Source: Candidatus Delongbacteria bacterium
Lineage (GTDB): Bacteria > CAIWAD01
DNA length: 64,000 nucleotides
Direction: 5' to 3'
Assembly: GCA_041675285.1 (NCBI GenBank)
Contig: JBAYTZ010000001.1
Coordinates: 310,001 to 374,000, forward strand
Shown here: positions 9,251-19,708 of the stretch, piece after piece
Layout of the letters: every line of letters begins with the position of its first letter
Numbering within the stretch: position 1 is the first letter of the stretch
Position numbers and translations under genes: made by a program
The notes under the pieces: generated by a model
The model's database searches: none
The model's input: the letters and a program-made list of their open reading frames with translations, nothing else
What the model was told of the DNA's origin: nothing

Positions 9251-9286
9251 TGTTCACATCATAGTGAACAGATGCACAGCAGGCAA
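9251..9286 (-). promoter_or_regulatory. imuB promoter with a perfect palindromic operator over the -10 box
   Basis: Read on the minus strand: -35 TTGCCT (9286-9281), a 17-base spacer, and -10 TATGAT (9263-9258). The palindrome TGTTCAC-N6-GTGAACA occupies 9251-9270 and encloses the -10 hexamer in its centre. The start codon of imuB lies 11 bases downstream. A dyad in this position is the classic arrangement for a repressor. LexA is the natural candidate, because imuB-dnaE2 operons are SOS-controlled in many bacteria, but the sequence is not one of the well-known LexA boxes. Confidence 0.75.
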
Positions 9287-9423
9287 GAACAATCCGCTGC
9301 GCGGGCACCATCGGCGCCCGCTGCGATCAGTGGCGATCCCCGACCACCTGTTGATTGTTTCACATAAAAACCCCACACTCAGGTAGCAGAACAGCCGACG
9401 CTGGGTTGCGGAGAGGAGGAGGC

Positions 9424-9955
9424 ATGAGCGAGGAAAGAGCCCCGCGCGGCGGAGGCGGAATCCGGGCCCGCTGGGTGGCCCTGGCCCTGCTGGGCGGCCT
9501 GGCCCTGGGAGTGGGGGCCTTCACCTTCCACTACGCCGAGGGCCTGTCCTACTTCAGCACGGATCCGGCGGCCTGCATGAACTGCCACATCATGCGGCCC
9601 CAGTACGACTCGTGGCTGAAGGGCAGCCACCATCAGGCGGCGGGCTGCGTGGACTGCCACCTGCCCGTGGCCTTCGTGCCCAAGTACCTGGCCAAGGCCT
9701 CCAACGGCTGGCACCACTCCAAGGGCTTCACCCTGGAGAACTTCCACGAACCCATCCTCATCAAACCCGGCAACAGCGCCATCCTGCAGGAGAACTGCCT
9801 GCGCTGCCACGGCGAGCTGGTCCACCCGCTGCTGGCCGGCGCGCGCACGGACCGGGACGCGGTGAGCTGCGTGCACTGTCACGCGGCGGTGGGACACGGC
9901 GAGAGCGCGGGCCTGGGCGGCCCGGAGCGCGGAGAACAAGCGGAAAGGACGCAGC

Positions 9956-9963
<8 letters not shown>
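9424..9963 (+). CDS. nrfH: NrfH-type tetraheme quinol dehydrogenase
   Basis: 179 residues. An N-terminal membrane anchor (WVALALLGGLALGVGAFTF, ~17-35) is followed by four CxxCH heme sites at 51-55 (CMNCH), 75-79 (CVDCH), 125-129 (CLRCH) and 149-153 (CVHCH). This matches the NapC/NirT/NrfH family, which oxidises menaquinol and passes electrons to NrfA on the outer face of the inner membrane. Start 9424 is chosen because it follows GGAGGAGG; the longer frame from 9355 has no ribosome site. The stop overlaps the nrfA start by eight bases. Confidence 0.94.
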
Positions 9964-11383
<1,420 letters not shown>

Positions 11384-11505
11384 CGCCTTGCTTGGCTTGA
11401 ACCCGAGGCTCGGGAGTCGACTCTGCGGAGGAGATTCTCGAGCTTCGGCGTGTCCAGGCGTCACAGGCGAGCCGGCCGGACGCGGCAAGCGGAAGCGAGG
11501 GACTC

Positions 11506-12195
11506 ATGTGCGGACGCTACGCCTTCAGTCGAGTGGACAAGCACCTGCTCGAGCGCCTGGCTCTCGAGCAGGACGAGTTGCCTGAGGGGCTGGAGCCGCG
11601 CTGGAACCTGGCGCCCGGCCAGTCCGCGGCCGCCCTGCGCCTGCTCGCGGGGAAGCGCCGGTTGGAACGCCTGCACTGGGGCGTCAAGCACCCGGCGCGC
11701 CCCATCGGCCTGCTGATCAACGCCCGCGCCGAGACCGCCGCCCGCTTGCCCGCCTTCCGCCTCGCCTTCGCGGCCGCTTCTGAGGAGGCTGGTCGCTGTC
11801 TGGTGCCCTGCGAAGGCTGGTACGAGTGGCAGCGCGAGGGGCGCATTCGACGCCCCTGGTTCATCCGGCCCGCCGCCGGCGAGGTCGCGCTCATGGCCGG
11901 GCTCTGGTGGGAGGCGCGCCAGGGTTCGGGACGCGCCTTCACGATCCTCACCTGCGTGGCAAGCGCGCCGATCTCCCACATCCACGAGCGGATGCCGGTG
12001 GTGATGGCGGAAGCGGACTGGGCGAGCTGGCTGGGCGGACTGGGCGGCGAGTCCGAGTGGCGCGACCGGCTGCTGCCCTGGCCGGCGGAGCACCTGGAGT
12101 GCTGGGAAGTGGGCCCCGAGGTCAACGGTATCGCCAGCGACCATCCCGGGCTGATCGAGCCGGCGACGGCCGTCCAGGGCTCCCTGTTTCCCTGA
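11506..12195 (+). CDS. SRAP-domain protein (YedK/HMCES family abasic-site protector)
   Basis: 229 residues, the normal length. It starts MCGRYAF, giving after Met removal the N-terminal catalytic Cys that forms a thiazolidine crosslink with abasic sites in single-stranded DNA. Other family blocks are RWNLAPGQ, LINARAETA, PCEGWYEW and the active-site His in HIHERMPVVM. The role is shielding and processing of AP sites, and the family is often linked to SOS genes. The imuB-type palindrome is not present upstream. It stands alone between nrfA and the groES promoter. Confidence 0.93.
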   Translation: MCGRYAFSRVDKHLLERLALEQDELPEGLEPRWNLAPGQSAAALRLLAGKRRLERLHWGVKHPARPIGLLINARAETAARLPAFRLAFAAASEEAGRCLVPCEGWYEWQREGRIRRPWFIRPAAGEVALMAGLWWEARQGSGRAFTILTCVASAPISHIHERMPVVMAEADWASWLGGLGGESEWRDRLLPWPAEHLECWEVGPEVNGIASDHPGLIEPATAVQGSLFP

Positions 12196-12281
12196 GCGCC
12201 GCTGGATCTCCGCCGGGTGCCCGTCTGCCTGAAAAAGAGCACAAACGGGCCGCGACCGGGCGCTCCGGCGTCTTCTCCCTC

Positions 12282-12338
12282 TTGACAAACTGCCCCGCGC
12301 GCTGTTACTTGTTGGCACTCGCAGCAAGTGAGTGCTAA
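12282..12338 (+). promoter_or_regulatory. groESL promoter and CIRCE operator
   Basis: A sigma-70-type promoter (-35 TTGACA at 12282-12287, 17-base spacer, -10-like TTACTT at 12305-12310) is followed at once by a CIRCE inverted repeat. Its arms TTGGCACTC (12312-12320) and GAGTGCTAA (12330-12338) are separated by nine bases. CIRCE is bound by the heat-shock repressor HrcA. Only one position differs from the consensus left arm. hrcA itself is not in the window. Confidence 0.93.
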
Positions 12339-12390
12339 CAGACAGCGATCGAACCTCTTTCAATACTCAACCAATCGAACGGAGGAAGCC

Positions 12391-12678
12391 ATGAAGCTGA
12401 AGCCCATGGACGACCGGGTCATCGTCACCCGCCTGGACGAGTCCATCGAGAAGAGCGCCGGCGGGATCATCATCCCGGACACGGCCAAAGAGAAGCCCCA
12501 GATGGGCAAGGTGATCGCCGTGGGCAACGACGCCCCCGAGGGTCGCAAGCCCATTCAGGAGCTGGTGAAGGAAGGCGACAAGGTGGTGTTCGCCAAGTAC
12601 GGCGCCACCGAGGTGAAGGTGGACGGTGAGACCTACCTGATCCTCAGCCGCAGTGACATCCTGGCCGTGGTCGAGTAG
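12391..12678 (+). CDS. groES: Co-chaperonin GroES
   Basis: 95 residues, full length. The start MKLKPMDDRVIV follows GGAGGAAGCC, so the upstream in-frame ATG at 12328, which lies inside CIRCE, is not used. The mobile loop region (ESIEKSAGGIIIPDTAKEKPQ) that contacts GroEL is intact. It caps the GroEL folding chamber. It is the first gene of the CIRCE-controlled groESL operon, with groEL 25 bases downstream. Confidence 0.97.
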   Translation: MKLKPMDDRVIVTRLDESIEKSAGGIIIPDTAKEKPQMGKVIAVGNDAPEGRKPIQELVKEGDKVVFAKYGATEVKVDGETYLILSRSDILAVVE

Positions 12679-12703
12679 TTCTTCAGAAGAAAGGAAGCGA
12701 ATC

Positions 12704-14347
<1,644 letters not shown>

Positions 14348-14371
14348 GTCGTCCCCTACGACGACGACGAC

Positions 14372-14407
14372 GGACACCCCGGCCGCGGTCGGGGTGTCCC
14401 TGTTTTT
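14372..14407 (+). terminator. groESL terminator
   Basis: A perfect 10-bp stem (GGACACCCCG at 14372-14381 with CGGGGTGTCC at 14390-14399) is followed by CTGTTTTT. Confidence 0.93.
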
Positions 14408-14647
14408 GGCCACACGGACGGGGTTGAAACCCCGGAGTGGCGGATCAGCCCCGGGCCTCGAGAGATTCCGGATGCGATGCGTACTTTCACGACGTGTGAA
14501 AGGTCCCTGTCGCCTGACGCATCAGCCGACTCAAACCGTTGACCAGCAAGAGATGAACCGGACGGTCCATCCGACGGATTGTCCCGGACGATTCTTCGGC
14601 CATATTGGGACCCAGAATCGACCGACACACCAGTCAGGGAGAATTCC
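14408..14647. other. 240-base gap without a gene between groEL terminator and DUF2231 gene
   Basis: Both strands show only short open frames without ribosome sites. The segment probably holds the promoter of the downstream membrane protein, but no convincing -35/-10 pair was found. Confidence 0.5.
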
Positions 14648-15178
14648 ATGGACGGACTTCTGCATCCAATGATCGTGCACGTGCCGCTGGGTCTGGCGAT
14701 CCTCCTGCCCCTGCTGTTGCTGCTGCTGGCGATCCTGGACGGCAAGGGCAAACTGACTCCCTCCGCCTGGCTGGCCGTGGTGCTGGTCCAGGTCCTGCTG
14801 ACGGCCGGCAGCCTGGCCGCCCTGCGCAGCGGCGGGGACGAGGAGGAGCGCGTGGAGCGCGCCGTGCCCGAGGCCGCCCTGCACGCCCACGAGGAGGCGG
14901 CCGAGGTGTTCCTTTGGAGCACCGTGGCGGGCCTGGTCCTGAGCCTCACATTGCTCTTGCCGTTGGGCGCCACTCTGCGCCGGGTCCTGCCCTTCCTGCT
15001 GCTGGGGGTGTCTGTGGTCAGCCTGGCCCTGGCCCTGCGGACGGGCAAGGCGGGCGGCGAACTGGTGTATCAGCATCAAGCTGCCGCCGCCCGGGCGGGC
15101 CTGGCCCTGCCCGCCGCGGACGGGGCGCCGGCCGCCGGAACCGGCGCCGGGGAGCATGCGGATGGGGACGAAGACTAA
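14648..15178 (+). CDS. DUF2231-type multi-pass membrane protein
   Basis: 176 residues with four hydrophobic helices. It opens MDGLLHPMIVHVPLGLAILLPLLLLL, the HPxxVHxPxG signature of DUF2231, and ends the membrane part with GKAGGELVYQHQAAAA, also typical of the family. The tail is Ala/Gly/Asp-rich. The start at 14648 follows AGGGAGAATTCC. Related proteins often sit near cytochrome or redox genes, and here the TlpA/ApbE cluster begins 95 bases later. The biochemical role is unknown. Confidence 0.75.
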   Translation: MDGLLHPMIVHVPLGLAILLPLLLLLLAILDGKGKLTPSAWLAVVLVQVLLTAGSLAALRSGGDEEERVERAVPEAALHAHEEAAEVFLWSTVAGLVLSLTLLLPLGATLRRVLPFLLLGVSVVSLALALRTGKAGGELVYQHQAAAARAGLALPAADGAPAAGTGAGEHADGDED

Positions 15179-15273
15179 GGTTCGGGCCAAATCGGGCGAT
15201 TTTTTCCAACAGGAGTGCAGCCAGCGGACTCTGGTGACGATCTGGTATTCATGACAACCTGCAAGGAGCTCGC

Positions 15274-15819
15274 ATGACTGTTCGTCGTCACGCCCCCTGG
15301 CCCGGCCGCCTGCGCGGCCTGTTGATCCTGCTGTTCGTGCTGTGGACCGCGCCCGCGCTGCGGGCGGCGCCCGTCCTCGGCCAACCCGCCCCGGAGATTC
15401 AGCTGCCCGGCTTGACGGGCGAGCTCAGCCTGGCCGCCCTGCGCGGGCAGGTGGTGCTGGTGGACTTCTGGGCCTCGTGGTGCGCGCCCTGCGCCCAGTC
15501 CTTTCCCTGGCTGAACGAGCTGCAGCAGAAGTACCAGGCGCAGGGCTTCCGCGTACTGGCTGTCAACGTGGACAAGCAGCGCAAGAAGGCCGACGCCTTC
15601 CTGGCCCAGCATCCGGCCCGCTTCCCCGTGGCCCTGGACCCCGCCGGCACGGCCGCCGGCCGCTATGAATTGCCCGGCATGCCCAGTTCCTATCTGGTGG
15701 ACCGCGCCGGCGTGCTGCGCCGCCTCCACACGGGCTTCCGGCCTGAGGAAACCCAGGAGTTGGAGGCCTTCATCCGCACCTTGCTGGCGGAGCCGGCCCC
15801 CGTGGTCGGGGAGAACTGA
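15274..15819 (+). CDS. TlpA/ResA-like exported thioredoxin-fold protein
   Basis: 181 residues. A signal peptide (~1-32: RLRGLLILLFVLWTAPALRA) precedes an AhpC/TSA-like thioredoxin fold with the redox motif WCAPC (Cys70, Cys73), cis-Pro region GMPSSYLVD, and ALDPAGTAAGRYELPG. It acts outside the inner membrane as a disulfide reductase, as ResA/TlpA do in cytochrome c or metal-site maturation. Only two bases separate it from the DUF4266 gene. It belongs to the TlpA-DUF4266-DUF3570-ApbE operon. Confidence 0.88.
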   Translation: MTVRRHAPWPGRLRGLLILLFVLWTAPALRAAPVLGQPAPEIQLPGLTGELSLAALRGQVVLVDFWASWCAPCAQSFPWLNELQQKYQAQGFRVLAVNVDKQRKKADAFLAQHPARFPVALDPAGTAAGRYELPGMPSSYLVDRAGVLRRLHTGFRPEETQELEAFIRTLLAEPAPVVGEN

Positions 15820-15821
15820 GC

Positions 15822-16046
15822 ATGCGCCGCCTTCTCCTGCTGGGCGGCCTGCTCGGGCTGGCCCTGGGCAGCTCGGGCTGCCTCTTCACGCGCGTCCAGC
15901 CCTGGGAGCGCGATCTGCTGGCCGAGCCCGAGATGCTGGCCGCGCCGGATCCGCTCGAGACCAGCCTGGACGAGCACGTCTATTTCAGCAAGGAAACAGC
16001 CCACGGCGGCGCGGGCGTGGGTGGGGGAGGCTGCGGATGCAACTGA
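15822..16046 (+). CDS. DUF4266 small exported lipoprotein-like protein
   Basis: 74 residues. A signal segment (LLLLGGLLGLALGSSGC) has a lipobox-like LGSSGC at Cys20. It is followed by the family core VQPWERDLLAEPEM and SLDEHVYFSKE, and a Gly-rich end GGGGCGCN with two conserved-looking Cys. This is the DUF4266 pattern, which usually travels with DUF3570 and ApbE. Function is unknown. The C-terminal Cys pair could be a substrate of the adjacent TlpA protein (inference). Its end overlaps the DUF3570 start by ten bases. Confidence 0.85.
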   Translation: MRRLLLLGGLLGLALGSSGCLFTRVQPWERDLLAEPEMLAAPDPLETSLDEHVYFSKETAHGGAGVGGGGCGCN

Positions 16047-17311
16047 ACTCCGCCCCCGCCGGACCCACGGGCCAGGCCGCCGGGCTGCTGGCCCTGGCCG
16101 TGGCGCGCCTGCTGGGCGCTCCCGCGGCCCAGGCCCTGGACCTGCACGGTTTGAGCATCGAGCAGGCCACCCTGGTCTACCAGGAGCAGGGCCGGATCGC
16201 CGTGGTGGAGCCCGTGCTGCAGCTGCGCCTGCCCCTCAAGGGCGAGCAGTCCCTCGGCCTGCGCTACGGCTTCGACGCCATGAGCGGCGCCAGCCCCAAC
16301 GGGGCCGCGCCCACCGCCACGCACCAGACCTTCACCTCGCCCTCGGGCCAGCACTATTCGGCCGCCACGGGCGAACTGCCGGTGCGCAGTTTCCGTGACC
16401 AGCGGCACGCCGTCTCCCTGGACCTGGAGCGGCCCCTGACCCACACGCTCAAACTGAACGCCGGGCTGAACGGCTCTTTCGAGACCGACTACCGCAGCCT
16501 GGGGGCCAGCGCCACCTTCCACCAGGACTTCAACCAGCGCCTGACCACCCTGACCCTGGGTTTCAGCCTGAGCGAGGATCTGGTCACCCCGTCGGGCGGG
16601 CTGGCCGAGCCGCTGGGCGACTATCAGAACCGCGTGAGCGTGGGCGACAGCGACGTCAAGCACATCCAGGACGTGCTGGTGGGCGTTTCCCAGGTCATGA
16701 ACCGCCGCTGGCTGACCCAGCTCAACCTGGGCTTCGGCCGCGACGCGGGCTACCTGACCGATCCCTACAAGGGCGTGAGCCTGGTGGATGCCGACGGCGA
16801 GCCGGTGAGCTGGGTGAACGAGAGCCGGCCCGACTCCCGCAGCCGCTGGACCGTCTACTGGGGCAACGCCCTGCACCTGGGGCGCGACGTGCTGCACGCG
16901 GATTACCGGCGCTACCAGGACGATTGGGGCGTCGCATCCAACACCCTGGATCTGCAGTACTGGTGGAAGCCCGACGCGGGCCTGCCCGGGCTGCGCGTCC
17001 GGCCGCAGCTGCGCTACAGCGACCAGACCCGAGCGGACAGCTACGCCCACAGCCTGCGGCGCAGCGACTACAACGCCCGCGCGCCTGAATTCCTGACGGC
17101 GGATTCGCGCCTGGCTGACTTCACCTCCTGGACCTTCAGTCTGCGCGTGGATCTGCCCGAGGCGGACTGGGGCCAGTTCTGGCTCAAGCCGGCCGTGATG
17201 ACCCAGCGCTTCGATCTGTCGCCGACGCCGGTGGGCGTGCAACACAACCTGGATCTCGTGCCGGATCTGCAGGTCTGGATGCTGACGCTGGGTTTCCGCA
17301 CGACCCTCTGA
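16037..17311 (+). CDS. DUF3570 outer-membrane beta-barrel protein with a DxxSGAS motif
   Basis: 424 residues: a signal segment (~12-34, ending AAQA), then alternating amphipathic strands throughout and a C-terminal strand ending in aromatic/Leu residues (VWMLTLGFRTTL), as in outer-membrane barrels. Residues 80-86 read DAMSGAS, close to the DxxSGAT site where ApbE attaches FMN in NqrC/RnfG-type proteins. apbE is the next gene. The ATG at 16037 lies inside the end of the DUF4266 gene (translational coupling). DUF3570 is a family of unknown function, and the flavinylation idea is an inference. Confidence 0.82.
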   Translation: MQLNSAPAGPTGQAAGLLALAVARLLGAPAAQALDLHGLSIEQATLVYQEQGRIAVVEPVLQLRLPLKGEQSLGLRYGFDAMSGASPNGAAPTATHQTFTSPSGQHYSAATGELPVRSFRDQRHAVSLDLERPLTHTLKLNAGLNGSFETDYRSLGASATFHQDFNQRLTTLTLGFSLSEDLVTPSGGLAEPLGDYQNRVSVGDSDVKHIQDVLVGVSQVMNRRWLTQLNLGFGRDAGYLTDPYKGVSLVDADGEPVSWVNESRPDSRSRWTVYWGNALHLGRDVLHADYRRYQDDWGVASNTLDLQYWWKPDAGLPGLRVRPQLRYSDQTRADSYAHSLRRSDYNARAPEFLTADSRLADFTSWTFSLRVDLPEADWGQFWLKPAVMTQRFDLSPTPVGVQHNLDLVPDLQVWMLTLGFRTTL

Positions 17312-17328
17312 CGAACGGGAGCGGCCCG

Positions 17329-18270
17329 ATGGACCAGGAGTCACCCCGTCTCTCGGGGACTCAGGGCGAGCTGATTCTTGAAGCGGGCGAATCCAGCTGG
17401 ATCGCCCGTTTTTCCTGTTTTGCCGGACCCTGCGAGATCCACCTGCGAAACTGCCCGCGCAGCCGGGCCCTCGCGCTGGCGCAGGCCGGCGCGGCGGAGG
17501 CCTGGCGCATCCAGACCCGCTTCAGCCGCTATCGGACGGACAGTTGGCTGGGACGCCTGCACGCCGCCGCCGGCGCCTGGGTGGAAACGGACGCGGAAAT
17601 CGAGGGCCTGCTGGACTTGGCTGACGTGGCCTATCAGGTGAGCGGCGGGCGCTTCGATCTGAGCAGCGGCGTGCTGCGCCACGCCTGGCGCTTCGAGGCC
17701 GGGGCCCGGCCGCCCACGGCCGCCGAGCTGCGTCCGCTGCTGGCCCGGGTGGGCTGGAACCGGGTGGAGCGCGACCGCGCCGGCCGGCGGCTTCGACTGC
17801 CCGCGGGTTGGGAACTGGACCTGGGCGGGCTGGGCAAGGAATATGCCGTGGACCGGGTGGCCGCCCAGCTGGCCGAGGCCCCCTCCTGGCTGGTGAACTT
17901 CGGCGGCGACCTGCGCGCCGGCGGAGGTGGCCCGGGGGAACCGCCCTGGCGCGTGGGCCTGGACGATCCGGCCGCCAGCGGACAAGCCGCCCGGGGGGGC
18001 TTCGAGTTGCGTTCGGGCGCGCTGGCCACTTCGGGCGACGCCCGGCGCGGCCTGGAGCACGGCGGCCTGCGCCTGGGCCACATCCTCGACGCCCGCACGG
18101 GCTGGCCGCCGCCCCAGGCCCCGCGCAGCGTCACGGTCCAGGCGCCCACCTGCAGCCAGGCGGGCCTCTTGTCCACCCTGGGACTGCTGATGGGCGCCGC
18201 CGCCGAGGTCTGGCTGGCCGAGCAGGGCGTGGCTCATTGGATCCTGCGCGACGAAGCGGCCGGAATCTGA
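17329..18270 (+). CDS. apbE: FAD:protein FMN transferase (ApbE family)
   Basis: 313 residues. Family blocks seen are QTRFSRYRTDS, GGRFDLSSGVLRHAW, DLGGLGKEYAVDR (nucleotide-binding), NFGGDLRAGG and GHILDARTGWPP (metal/catalytic region with Asp). ApbE moves FMN from FAD onto a Thr/Ser of exported redox proteins. There is no clear signal peptide, although ApbE proteins are usually exported lipoproteins. The start at 17329, 17 bases after the DUF3570 stop, follows GGGAGCGGCC. The likely target within the operon is the DUF3570 protein. Confidence 0.9.
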   Translation: MDQESPRLSGTQGELILEAGESSWIARFSCFAGPCEIHLRNCPRSRALALAQAGAAEAWRIQTRFSRYRTDSWLGRLHAAAGAWVETDAEIEGLLDLADVAYQVSGGRFDLSSGVLRHAWRFEAGARPPTAAELRPLLARVGWNRVERDRAGRRLRLPAGWELDLGGLGKEYAVDRVAAQLAEAPSWLVNFGGDLRAGGGGPGEPPWRVGLDDPAASGQAARGGFELRSGALATSGDARRGLEHGGLRLGHILDARTGWPPPQAPRSVTVQAPTCSQAGLLSTLGLLMGAAAEVWLAEQGVAHWILRDEAAGI

Positions 18271-18453
18271 ACCCATTCACCTTTCCATTGCTTTTCCGCT
18301 GCCCGCATCCCTTCTTTGCCCCCGCTTGTCGTCCAGAAGACCGACTTTCAGCCCGAGGAGCGCCATCGCGTCTGGTTCCCCGTTGTTCGCTTGTCGTGAG
18401 CCATCACCGCCCGCCGCCCGGCCGCGCCGGTCGGCGGCAACTCGGGGGTTGTC

Positions 18454-19419
18454 ATGCGTCCCGGTCCTTCGCCCAAACCACGATCCACCTGCTGCCAGGC
18501 ATTTCACGTCTGCCTGGCGCTGATCCTGCTACTCACCTCGCTGGGCTGTTCCCTGACGGAGTCCGACCCGGCGCCGGATTCCAGTCTGCCGCCCGGCGAG
18601 CTGGAGTCGCCCATCCACGACATCCGCCTGGCGGAGTGGAACTTGTGGTCCGGCATGCCGACGTCGGTGGAGGTCTTTCTGCCCGTGGACGACCGCGACG
18701 GCTGGACCTATGAGTGGCGTGCGGGCGGCGGCCAGCTGGCCGGGGCGGGTCGGGAAGTGGTCTGGACCACGCCGCTGGCGGACAGCGCCTGGATCGAATC
18801 CACCCTGCGCCGGGGAGACAGCGAGTACATCTGCCGCAGATGGATCGCCCTGCGCAACGACTCCCTCACGCTGCGGCTGGAACTGGCCCCGCTGGGCGTG
18901 CAGGTCGGGGCCGTGGAAGTGGAGGCCCGGTTCAACCGGCCCTTGCCCGAGCAGGCCCTCTGCGTGTGGGGCGAGGACGCCGGCGCCCATTTGAGCGGGA
19001 CCTCCACCCGCTGTCTCTGGGAAGTTTGCGCCCGTGGATCGCATCGGGTGTGGGCCGCCGTGGAATTGGCGGGCCGCCTGGTGGCGGACACGCTGGAGAT
19101 TGAGATTCCCAACTACGCCCCGCAATTGGGACCTGGCTATGGAGATAACTGGGGTCCCTACCCGGTGGGCAGTGTGTTTGATGATTGGGTGCATGTGGAC
19201 GACCCCAATGACGATGCCTTGCAACTGGAATTGCTGGACATGGGCGGTCTGGAACTGCTGGATTCCACCTGGATCCCCAACGACACGTGGGATTTCCAGG
19301 GCACCTGGCACCTGCAGCTGCGGGATACCGGCACGGAGCCGGGCCAGCGGTCCCTTCACTTCCAAGTGGGCGACGGCGAGCTGTGGTGTCCCGGCACGCT
19401 GGGCTACCAATTTGAGTGA
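18454..19419 (+). CDS. Lipoprotein of unknown function
   Basis: 321 residues. The N-terminus has a hydrophobic stretch and lipobox LTSLGC (Cys32), so a lipid-anchored envelope protein is expected. The body is beta-rich, with Trp-rich segments suggestive of Ig/cadherin-like domains (WTYEWRAGGGQLAGAG; later NWGPYPVGSVFDDWVHVDDPNDDALQLELLD). The start is a GTCATG context with modest ribosome-site support. An upstream gap of 183 bases holds no gene. The selenoprotein gene starts 70 bases downstream on the same strand, so co-transcription is possible. Confidence 0.7.
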   Translation: MRPGPSPKPRSTCCQAFHVCLALILLLTSLGCSLTESDPAPDSSLPPGELESPIHDIRLAEWNLWSGMPTSVEVFLPVDDRDGWTYEWRAGGGQLAGAGREVVWTTPLADSAWIESTLRRGDSEYICRRWIALRNDSLTLRLELAPLGVQVGAVEVEARFNRPLPEQALCVWGEDAGAHLSGTSTRCLWEVCARGSHRVWAAVELAGRLVADTLEIEIPNYAPQLGPGYGDNWGPYPVGSVFDDWVHVDDPNDDALQLELLDMGGLELLDSTWIPNDTWDFQGTWHLQLRDTGTEPGQRSLHFQVGDGELWCPGTLGYQFE

Positions 19420-19489
19420 TCCACAGGGAGCGGGTCCCTACCTTCCCCCGGCGGTCCGGACAACCTGGACGGCGCAACCAGGGGGAATC

Positions 19490-19708
19490 ATGCAGATCCG
19501 CATCACCTACTGCCAAGTTTGAAACTATCAGCCCCGGGCCGCCGGTCTGGCGGAGTATCTGGGGTTGCACGGGTTCGAAGACATCACGCTGACGCCCGGC
19601 TCCGGCGGCGTCTTCGACGTGGAGGCCGGGGGGCGCCTGCTCTTCTGCAAGCACGACGAGGGGCGCTTTCCCACGCCGGAGGAAATCCTGGAGCGCCTGC
19701 GCGCGTGA
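19490..19708 (+). CDS. SelW-like (Rdx family) selenoprotein with CxxU motif; in-frame UGA read as selenocysteine
   Basis: 72 residues if TGA at 19520-19522 is decoded as Sec. The N-terminus is MQIRITYCQV-U-NYQPRAA, with Cys8 and Sec11 forming CxxU. Then follow TPGSGGVFDV and HDEGRFPTPEEILERLR, the complete Rdx/SelT-SelW-SelH pattern with the thioredoxin-like beta-alpha-beta-beta fold. Without recoding the product would be ten residues. A hairpin fitting a bacterial SECIS follows the UGA. ATG 19490 has AGGGGGA seven bases upstream. The true stop overlaps the kinase GTG (GTGA at 19705-19708). Conventional gene calling splits or misses this gene. The family is thought to act as a thiol-redox protein, with substrate unknown. 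Confidence 0.9.
19531..19564 (+). promoter_or_regulatory. Candidate bacterial SECIS element
   Basis: The apical stem CCGCC (19539-19543)/GGCGG (19549-19553) encloses the loop GGTCT (19544-19548). The loop begins with GG and lies 21 bases after the UGA, within the range expected for bSECIS. An outer CCCC (19532-19535)/GGGG (19561-19564) pairing can extend the structure. SelB would bind the loop to deliver Sec-tRNA. Confidence 0.75.

Noticed and set aside
9350..9365. FNR/CRP-type box (TTGAT...) upstream of nrfH
   Set aside because: Only one half-site matches (TTGATTGTTTCACA), which is too weak to call.
12312..12327. Sigma-54 type promoter (TGGCAC) before groES
   Set aside because: The TGGCAC is part of the CIRCE arm and there is no TTGC at the proper distance.
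19034..19522. 162-codon frame ending at the TGA of the selenoprotein
   Set aside because: It is out of frame with the lipoprotein gene over most of its length. Only its last ten codons are the real start of the SelW-like gene.
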